Shown here one piece after another: positions 39,217 through 45,350 of a stretch of 45,350 nucleotides of DNA; within the stretch, counting starts at the first letter, position 1, and each line of letters starts with the position of its first letter. Made by a program: the position numbers and the translations under genes. Under the pieces are notes generated by a model. It saw only the letters and a program-made list of their open reading frames with translations. It did not search any database and was not told where the DNA came from. This DNA comes from Prevotellamassilia sp. GTDB lineage: Bacteria > Bacteroidota > Bacteroidia > Bacteroidales > Bacteroidaceae. The stretch covers positions 1-45,350 of the forward strand of contig JAHAWW010000040.1 in NCBI GenBank assembly GCA_018383375.1, read 5' to 3'.

Positions 39217-40965
39217 ATGGAAAACCAAGAACTTATCGCACGCTGCGAAGCTACCGCACGCGAATGGATGACCTCACCGCTTTTTGACGCCGACACTCAG
39301 GCTGAAGTCAAAGCCCTCATTGATAACCCCGACAAGACTGGCCTCATCGATGCCTTCTATCGCTCACTCGAGTTTGGCACCGGCGGCTTGCGCGGCATCA
39401 TGGGCGCAGGTACCAACCGCATGAACATCTATACCGTTGGCGCCGCTACCCAGGGCCTCTCCAACTACCTCAACCAAAACTTTGCCGACAAAGACCAAAT
39501 CTCTGTGGTCGTTGGCCACGACTGCCGCAACAATTCCAGACTCTTTGCCGAGACTTGTGCCAACATTTTCTCGGCCAACGGCATCAAGGTCTATCTCTTC
39601 GACGATATGCGCCCCACCCCCGAAATGTCGTTTGCCATCCGCCACTTGGGCTGCCAAAGCGGCATCATCCTCACCGCCAGCCACAACCCCAAAGAATATA
39701 ACGGCTACAAGGCCTATTGGGACGACGGCGCACAGGTGCTCGCTCCCCACGACAAAGGCATCATCGACGAAGTGAACAAAGTGGGCGTGGCCGACATCAA
39801 ATTTGAAGGCCGTCCCGAACTCATCGAGACCATTGGCAAAGAGATTGACGACATCTATCTGGCCAAAGTCAAGGAACTCTCCATCGACCCCGAGTGCATC
39901 AAACGTCAAAAAGACTTGAAGATTGTCTACACACCGCTCCACGGCACCGGTATGATGCTCATCCCGCAGAGTCTGAAACTCTGGGGCTTCGAAAACGTGG
40001 TAACCGTGCCCGAACAGATGGTCAAGAGCGGCGACTTCCCCACAGTGGCCAGCCCCAACCCCGAAAACGGCGAAGCTCTGGCCATGGCGCTCGACCTGGC
40101 CAAAAGCATTGATGCCGATATCGTCATGGCGAGCGACCCCGACGCCGACCGCGTGGGAATGGCTTGCAAAAACGACAAAGGCGAATGGGTGCTCGTCGAT
40201 GGCAACCAAACCTGTATGATTTTCCTCTACTACATCATCAAAAACCGTCAGGCACAAGGCAAGATGAAAGGCAACGAGTTCATCGTCAAGACTATCGTGA
40301 CCACCGAACTCATCAAAGCCATTGCCGACAAAAACAACATGGTGATGTACGATTGCTACACGGGCTTCAAATGGATTGCCCGCGAAATCCGCCTCAACGA
40401 AGGCATTCGCCAATACATCGGCGGCGGCGAAGAGAGCTACGGCTTCTTGGCTGAAGATTTCGTGCGCGACAAAGACGCCGTTTCGGCCTGCTCACTCCTT
40501 GCCGAAATCTGCGCTTGGGCCAAAGACCAGGGCAAGACGCTCTTCGACGTGCTCATGGATATCTACGTGGAATATGGCTTCTCGCTCAACAAGACCATCA
40601 ACGTGGTGCGTCCCGGCAAAGCCGGCGCCGACGAAATCAAGGCAATGATGGAAAACTTCCGCGCCAACCGTCCGCAAGAGATTGCCGGAGCCAAAGTGGT
40701 TTGCACCAAAGACTTCCAGACACTCACCCAATACGACGGCGAAGGACAGGCAACTCCGCTCAATATGCCCGAAAAGAGCAACGTATTGCAGTGGTTCACC
40801 TCAGACGGTCTCAAGGTGAGCGTTCGCCCCTCAGGCACCGAGCCAAAAATCAAATTCTATATTGAGGTGAAAGGCGAAATGGAGTGCCCCAAATGCTATT
40901 TAGCCGCACGCGCTGAAGCCGTCAAGAAAGTTGAACTTGTCAAGAAATCCTTAGGCCTGGATTGA
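39217..40965 (+). CDS. Phosphoglucomutase/phosphomannomutase family phosphosugar mutase
   Basis: The 582-aa alpha-D-phosphohexomutase has the four-domain layout. The catalytic serine is Ser155 in TASHNP, the metal loop is DPDADR near 307-312, the sugar loop is GGGEESYGF near 406, and the phosphate-binding loop RPSGTEPKIKFY lies near 535. Length and motifs fit the PgcA-type phosphoglucomutases of Firmicutes and Bacteroidetes. It converts glucose-1-phosphate and glucose-6-phosphate, feeding UDP-glucose synthesis and glycogen turnover. Confidence 0.94.
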   Translation: MENQELIARCEATAREWMTSPLFDADTQAEVKALIDNPDKTGLIDAFYRSLEFGTGGLRGIMGAGTNRMNIYTVGAATQGLSNYLNQNFADKDQISVVVGHDCRNNSRLFAETCANIFSANGIKVYLFDDMRPTPEMSFAIRHLGCQSGIILTASHNPKEYNGYKAYWDDGAQVLAPHDKGIIDEVNKVGVADIKFEGRPELIETIGKEIDDIYLAKVKELSIDPECIKRQKDLKIVYTPLHGTGMMLIPQSLKLWGFENVVTVPEQMVKSGDFPTVASPNPENGEALAMALDLAKSIDADIVMASDPDADRVGMACKNDKGEWVLVDGNQTCMIFLYYIIKNRQAQGKMKGNEFIVKTIVTTELIKAIADKNNMVMYDCYTGFKWIAREIRLNEGIRQYIGGGEESYGFLAEDFVRDKDAVSACSLLAEICAWAKDQGKTLFDVLMDIYVEYGFSLNKTINVVRPGKAGADEIKAMMENFRANRPQEIAGAKVVCTKDFQTLTQYDGEGQATPLNMPEKSNVLQWFTSDGLKVSVRPSGTEPKIKFYIEVKGEMECPKCYLAARAEAVKKVELVKKSLGLD

Positions 40966-41156
40966 CACCGACCGGCCGCTCCCTCTAAGGGAAAAGCCAA
41001 TACCCCATAAGCCACAGTGCGCCGGACGGCCTGAACAGACAAAGCAAGCCGTTGCGGTGCATTGTACTTTATAATAGGCCAATGCGAAACGATTGACTCA
41101 TCCTGCAAAACATTCGACACAGCCCACTCCGACGAAGTCGTCTTCAAAAAAACACA

Positions 41157-41927
41157 ATGCCACAAAAAAACTATTGGCTGGCCATTGGCCGAGAAGGACT
41201 TTTGGTCGAAAACGACAACCGGTTGCCCTGCACCGCAGAACCGCCTATGCCAATGCAACCGTCGTCACGACAAATCAACCTGCCTGACCTTGACGGCAAA
41301 GCCTGCAAAGCTTTCCGCCCGGCCGACAACTACGACAAGAAACGCTTCAAAGCCATAGACCTGCGCGCTTCGTTCGACATACTGCCCCACCACCACTATA
41401 ATATGGCCGGCAAAGCTGCCGAACTGCTTTATTGGGACGACAACACACACTTTTGCGGACGTTGCGGCACAGCCCTCGAACCTCACACCGACATCTCCAA
41501 ACGATGCCCCCAATGTGGCAAAATAGTTTGGCCCCTTTTGGCCACGGCCATCATCGTAGCCGTGACAAGAGGCGATAACGACGAAGAAATCTTGCTCGTT
41601 CAGAGCAAAAACTTCCGTGGCGACTATCTTGGCCTTGTGGCCGGCTTTGTGGAGACAGGCGAAACGCTCGAAGAGTGTGTCAAGCGAGAAGTCAAAGAAG
41701 AAACCGGCCTCGACATCTGCGACCTGCGCTATTTTGCCAGTCAGCCGTGGCCCTACCCCTGCGGTCTGATGGTGGGGTTCAAAGCCCACTATGCAGGCGG
41801 CACCATCACATTGCAACGCAGCGAACTCAACAAAGGCGGCTGGTACAGACGCGACAACCTGCCGGCCATACCCGGCCCCGTCAGTCTGGCCCGACGACTC
41901 ATAGACGATTGGAAAAACAAACTGTGA
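41157..41927 (+). CDS. nudC: NAD(+) diphosphatase (NADH pyrophosphatase)
   Basis: The 256-aa protein has a zinc ribbon (Cys100, Cys103, Cys117, Cys120), the Nudix box GFVETGETLEECVKREVKEE starting near 163, and the NudC-specific SQPWPYP at 195-201. It hydrolyses NAD(H) to NMN(H) and AMP and can remove NAD caps from RNA. The relA-type gene starts 38 bp after its stop, suggesting one transcript. The next reading frame stays open back into this gene, but that part is not RelA-like. Confidence 0.93.
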   Translation: MPQKNYWLAIGREGLLVENDNRLPCTAEPPMPMQPSSRQINLPDLDGKACKAFRPADNYDKKRFKAIDLRASFDILPHHHYNMAGKAAELLYWDDNTHFCGRCGTALEPHTDISKRCPQCGKIVWPLLATAIIVAVTRGDNDEEILLVQSKNFRGDYLGLVAGFVETGETLEECVKREVKEETGLDICDLRYFASQPWPYPCGLMVGFKAHYAGGTITLQRSELNKGGWYRRDNLPAIPGPVSLARRLIDDWKNKL

Positions 41928-41965
41928 ACCATTACGGCCACACCCTCACACACAAAAACGACACT

Positions 41966-44173
41966 ATGCACAGCAACACATTCACCGCAGCCGAACGACT
42001 CATCTTCAAGGCTCAACTGCTCGACATTTACAGACAAGACTCTCTTCGTCCAAGTCGCGACGTGGCCCGTCAGACGGCCGACATCGTCAGTCGTTTGCTC
42101 AACGCCGGCGGAAAGTTGCACGACGACTTCGGACTGAACAAGGTGAACATTGCCCTTGAAACCGCCCTGCTGGCCGCCGAAGAGATTGGCCTTCACGGCG
42201 ACCTCATTCCGGCATTTATCGTCAACGCCATCGCCTTTGGCAGCGACGACGCCAAACCGATATTGGCACAATGCCCGGCCGGTATGCAACCCACGCTCAC
42301 CGACTTGGCCAACGTGCAACGGCTTATGGCCAAGACAGAGGCCATGAAGACGGAGAATTTCCGCAACCTCTTTGTCTCCCAAACCTCCGATATGCGCGTG
42401 GTGTTGCTGCTCATTGCCTGGTGTGTGGTCATCATGCGCCACGTCAAAGACACACCCTTCCTTGACATTCGCAAGACATTGGCCACCGAGGCCTCTTGCC
42501 TCTATGCGCCCCTTGCGCACAAACTGGGACTCTACAAACTCAAGAGCGAACTCGAAGACCTCTCGCTCAAATACCTCGAGTCGGAGGCCTATTATATGAT
42601 CAAGGAAAACCTCAACGCCACTAAGCGTGCCCGCGACACCTATATCGAAAACTTCATTGCGCCCATACGCAAGATGCTCGACGCCGAAGGTCTGCGCTAC
42701 CACATGAAGGGCCGCACCAAGAGCATCTATTCCATTTGGCAGAAGATGAAGAAACAGAAGTGCGGCTTCAACGGCGTCTACGACCTCTTTGCCATACGCA
42801 TCATCATCGACGCGCCTGCGCCCAAAGAGAAAGACTATTGCTGGAAAGTGTTTTCGCTCATCACCAACAAATACACCTCCAACCTCAACCGCCTTCGCGA
42901 CTGGCTCACCGTGCCCAAGAGCAACGGCTACGAGAGTCTGCACATCACCGTGTTGGGCCCCGAAAACAAATGGGTGGAGGTGCAAATCCGCACCGAGCGC
43001 ATGGACGAAATCGCCGAGCACGGCTTGGCAGCCCACTGGCGCTATAAGGGTGTGAAAAGCAGCGGTGGCGGCATAGACTCTTGGCTGGCAGCCATCCGCA
43101 ACGCCCTCGAGACCGGCAACGAGCAGAAACTCACCGACAATCTGGCCACCAAGACGGTGAAGAAAGAAGTCTACGTGTTCACGCCCAAAGGCGACCTCTA
43201 CCGTCTGCCGCCGGAGTCGACAGTGCTTGACTTTGCCTACCACATCCACTCCAACGTGGGCAACCGCTGCGTAGGCGGACGCGTCAACGGCCGCAACGTG
43301 CCCATTCGCCAAAAACTCGAAAGCGGCTCCACCGTCGAGGTGCTCACGTCCAACACTCAGACGCCCAAAATGGAGTGGGTCAATGTGGTAGCCTCGAGCC
43401 ACGCCAGGTCCAAGATACGCACGGCCGTGCGCGACCTCCAAGCCCGCGAGGGCGTCATTGCCCGCGAACTGCTCGAACGCAAACTCAAAAACCGCAAAAT
43501 TGACTGGGACGAAAGCCTCATCAACCAACTCATCAAAAAGTCGGGTTTCAAAGAGTCTACGGAGTTTTTCAAAGCCATTGCCGAAGAGAAAGCCGACGTC
43601 AATGCCCTCATTGAGCGTTATCAGGAATTGGCCCGCCGCGAACAGGGCTTGGCTGAGCGTGCGGCAGTGCGCTCGGCCGATGAGTTTGTGATGGACAACG
43701 ATAAAAACACCGGCGGCAGTGGCGACACCGACGTGCTCGTGATAGACCGCAACCTCAAAGGCATCGACTTCCAGATGGCCCGTTGCTGCAACCCCGTCTA
43801 TGGCGACGAAGTGTTTGGTTTTGTCACCTCGGGCGGCGGCATCAAAATCCACCGTGTCAACTGCCCCAACGCCCCTGCCCTGCGCGAACGTTTCGGCTAC
43901 CGCATAGTCCCCGCCCGCTGGGCCGGCAAGGGAGGAGGCAAATATGCCATCACCCTGCGCGTGGTGGGCCAAGACAACCTCGGCGTGGTCAACAACATCA
44001 CCTCCATCATCTCCAAAGACGAGCACCTCATGCTGCGCAGCATCAGCATCGACTCCAACGACGGCCTATTCTCGGGCATACTCACCGTGATGGTCGATGA
44101 CACGAGTGTGCTCGAACTTCTGCTCAAGAAAATCGGTAACGTCAAAGGTGTCAAAGCCGTGTCGCGAATGTAA
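41966..44173 (+). CDS. RelA/SpoT family (p)ppGpp synthetase without a visible HD hydrolase site
   Basis: The 735-aa protein begins MHSNTFTAAERLIFKAQLLD. The N-terminal HD-like region keeps its helical character but lacks the HDxxED metal motif (the segment reads AAEEIGLHGDLIPAFIVNAI). The synthetase domain near 225-350 contains GRTKSIYSIWQKM and YDLFAIRIII. TGS follows near 402-460 (VYVFTPKGDLYRLPPEST), then a helical region, and a C-terminal ACT domain near 660-735 (TLRVVGQDNLGVVNNITSII). This is the RelA pattern: ppGpp synthesis on stalled ribosomes without hydrolysis. A bifunctional SpoT should exist elsewhere. It is 38 bp after nudC and 18 bp before the DUF2520 gene. Confidence 0.92.
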   Translation: MHSNTFTAAERLIFKAQLLDIYRQDSLRPSRDVARQTADIVSRLLNAGGKLHDDFGLNKVNIALETALLAAEEIGLHGDLIPAFIVNAIAFGSDDAKPILAQCPAGMQPTLTDLANVQRLMAKTEAMKTENFRNLFVSQTSDMRVVLLLIAWCVVIMRHVKDTPFLDIRKTLATEASCLYAPLAHKLGLYKLKSELEDLSLKYLESEAYYMIKENLNATKRARDTYIENFIAPIRKMLDAEGLRYHMKGRTKSIYSIWQKMKKQKCGFNGVYDLFAIRIIIDAPAPKEKDYCWKVFSLITNKYTSNLNRLRDWLTVPKSNGYESLHITVLGPENKWVEVQIRTERMDEIAEHGLAAHWRYKGVKSSGGGIDSWLAAIRNALETGNEQKLTDNLATKTVKKEVYVFTPKGDLYRLPPESTVLDFAYHIHSNVGNRCVGGRVNGRNVPIRQKLESGSTVEVLTSNTQTPKMEWVNVVASSHARSKIRTAVRDLQAREGVIARELLERKLKNRKIDWDESLINQLIKKSGFKESTEFFKAIAEEKADVNALIERYQELARREQGLAERAAVRSADEFVMDNDKNTGGSGDTDVLVIDRNLKGIDFQMARCCNPVYGDEVFGFVTSGGGIKIHRVNCPNAPALRERFGYRIVPARWAGKGGGKYAITLRVVGQDNLGVVNNITSIISKDEHLMLRSISIDSNDGLFSGILTVMVDDTSVLELLLKKIGNVKGVKAVSRM

Positions 44174-44191
44174 ACAAGCCCAATCCTAACT

Positions 44192-45028
44192 ATGCCCACC
44201 ATCACCCTCATCGGAGCCGGCAATGTCGCTTCCCACATCGGCCCGGCACTTGCAGCGGCAGGCTATGCGTTCAAGGCCGTCGTGAGCCGAAGCGTCTCGT
44301 CGGCACAGGTTTTGGCCGAAAAACTCTCGACCACGGCCATCGTCAATGAGCCATCCGTCAGTCTCCCGTCGGCCGACATCTACCTCTATTGCGTGAGCGA
44401 CGACGCCCTGCCCCAATTGGCCCGCCACATCGCTGCCAACCATCCCGAAGCCGTCCACATCCACACCTCCGGCTCCACACCTGCCGACGTGTTCAAGCCC
44501 TTTGTCCAAAGATATGGCGTGCTCTATCCCATGCAGACCTTCACCAAAGGCGCTCCGCTCAACTTCCGCGACATCCCCTGTTTTGTCGAAGGCTCCGACC
44601 CCGCCACCGCCGACGTCATCATGCAAATGGCCTGCCGTGTGTCAGACCGCGTCACACCCCTCGGTTTTGAGGCCCGTCGCGACCTTCACCTCGCCGCCGT
44701 GTGGGCCTGCAACTTCGTCAACCACTGCTACCATCTGGCCGCCGACATAGTCAGCCGTCATCCCGAACTCTCGTTCGCCATGCTCCTGCCCCTCATCGAC
44801 GAGACCGCGCGAAAGGTCCACAGCCTCAGCCCCCGCCAAGCCCAGACCGGTCCCGCTGTGCGCTACGACAGCCGCATCATCAACATGCAACGCGACAGAC
44901 TCACCTCCACACCGCTCACGCGCGACATCTACGACATGATGAGTCGCAGCATCCACGCGCACACCGTCACCGAACAAAACCAACCACAAACGCCTCCCCA
45001 AGCACCCTCATCTCAATCCCATGATTAA
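44192..45028 (+). CDS. Rossmann-fold and DUF2520 domain protein
   Basis: The 278-aa protein has an N-terminal NAD(P)-binding Rossmann domain (ITLIGAGNVASHIGPALAAA near 4-23) and a helical C-terminal DUF2520 domain (FEARRDLHLAAVWACNFVNH near 160). It resembles F420-like and pyrroline-5-carboxylate reductase-like dehydrogenases. No substrate is established. HTSGSTPADVF near 92 and YPMQTFTKG near 112 are the conserved linker motifs. Its stop overlaps the start of the KdsC-like gene by eight bases. The last 20 residues are Gln/Pro-rich and probably disordered. Confidence 0.9.
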   Translation: MPTITLIGAGNVASHIGPALAAAGYAFKAVVSRSVSSAQVLAEKLSTTAIVNEPSVSLPSADIYLYCVSDDALPQLARHIAANHPEAVHIHTSGSTPADVFKPFVQRYGVLYPMQTFTKGAPLNFRDIPCFVEGSDPATADVIMQMACRVSDRVTPLGFEARRDLHLAAVWACNFVNHCYHLAADIVSRHPELSFAMLLPLIDETARKVHSLSPRQAQTGPAVRYDSRIINMQRDRLTSTPLTRDIYDMMSRSIHAHTVTEQNQPQTPPQAPSSQSHD

Positions 45029-45350
45029 CAACGACCTCACCAAAATCAAAGCCAAGCCCATCGACGTAGACCGCGTGTTGAGCACCAACAATGTCTACCT
45101 GCTGTCTGAGCTAGGCCAACCCGCCCGTACAGCCAACATCAAAGACGGCTATGCCATGCAACTGGCCGTGAAACGCGGTCTCAATCTGGCCATCATCACC
45201 GGCGGGCGCAGCGAATCCGTGCGCACACGCTATGTCGGCCTTGGGCTGCAAAACGTCTTTATGGGTGTGTCGGTCAAGATAGACTGTTTCAACCGTTGGC
45301 TTGAAGAGTCGGGATTGCAAGCCGACGAGGTGCTTTATATGGGCGATGAC
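45021..45350 (+). CDS. KdsC/YrbI-like HAD phosphatase (partial, cut by window end)
   Basis: The first 110 residues are present. HAD motif I reads IDVDRVL (Asp15, Asp17), where KdsC proteins normally have FDVDGVL. IKDGYAMQLAVKRGLNLAII and TGGRSESVRTRYVGLGL (motif II Thr60), VSVKID (motif III Lys86) and YMGDD (motif IV, Asp109-Asp110) are as expected. KdsC removes phosphate from KDO-8-phosphate for lipopolysaccharide. In Bacteroidales a DUF2520 gene often precedes such a HAD gene. The start overlaps the DUF2520 stop by eight bases. Confidence 0.88.
   Translation, partial: MINNDLTKIKAKPIDVDRVLSTNNVYLLSELGQPARTANIKDGYAMQLAVKRGLNLAIITGGRSESVRTRYVGLGLQNVFMGVSVKIDCFNRWLEESGLQADEVLYMGDD

Noticed and set aside
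41675..41965. 97-codon N-terminal extension of the RelA-type protein
   Set aside because: It overlaps nudC out of frame and is not RelA-like. The ATG at 41966 starts the family homology.
41789..44026. 745-aa open frame on the minus strand opposite the RelA-type gene
   Set aside because: It is antisense to a complete RelA/SpoT protein and reads as Val/His/Gly-rich shadow sequence produced by GC-skewed codons. No domain is recognisable.

Overview
The window is chromosomal DNA from a member of the Bacteroidales, most probably a Prevotella-like (Prevotellaceae) species. The evidence is the repeated use of the Bacteroidetes promoter form (TTTG, 19-21 nt, TAnnTTTG), weak Shine-Dalgarno use, moderately high G+C, and gene sets typical of the order: pheT-yebC, serC-serA-DUF1015, a fused Nfn-type reductase, nspC, a DUF2520/KdsC-like HAD pair, and GH20 and GH25 enzymes. 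I see no insertion sequence, prophage, CRISPR array, SusC/SusD pair or rRNA operon. Nearly everything is housekeeping, so the unusual material lies between the genes.

Layout. 15-216: two tandem tRNA-Lys(CTT) genes on the minus strand. 929-3274: a fused FAD/Fe-S NAD(P)H oxidoreductase behind a duplicated promoter repeat. 3408-4909: a 44-aa minus-strand gene and a secreted Arg/Pro/Ser-rich repeat protein. 5019-8089 (minus): a CGCAxxGCC protein, a glycosyltransferase, a stand-alone AICAR transformylase and a small basic protein. 8157-8561: a lipoprotein. 8695-14348 (minus): yebC, pheT and rpsA. 14636-20566 (plus): a lipoprotein, a membrane-anchored MORN-GH25 lysozyme, an S9 peptidase and a GNAT acetyltransferase. 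20658-23721 (minus): purT, a GatC-like mini-gene and htrA. 24139-30015 (plus): serC, serA, DUF1015, galE and nspC. 30200-30369: tRNA-Asp and tRNA-Arg. 30568-33142: a split threonine/serine exporter divergent from a LysR regulator. 33386-38475: a GH20 hexosaminidase and an orphan tyrosine autokinase. 38798 to the end (plus): a VOC protein, phosphosugar mutase, nudC, a RelA/SpoT synthetase, DUF2520 and a KdsC-like HAD cut by the window edge.

How the genes connect. serC and serA give serine synthesis, and DUF1015 beside them is a candidate for a missing step. purT and the stand-alone AICAR transformylase both serve purine formylation. pheT, rpsA, yebC and five tRNA genes serve translation. The RelA-type protein and NudC are stress/nucleotide functions.

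The most interesting signal is intergenic. (1) Three copies of a cassette (about 588-728, 15551-15707 and 35488-35600) each carry a promoter directly followed by a hairpin terminator whose stem sequence differs but still pairs, then a conserved TGTTT...TACGGG segment and TAAGGACAG repeats. They look like an undescribed family of about 40-nt start-stop RNAs. (2) A near-identical structured repeat of about 98 bp occurs twice in opposite orientation (12364-12462 and 19917-20014). (3) A promoter-bearing repeat is duplicated before the reductase and present as three phased units before the GH20 gene.
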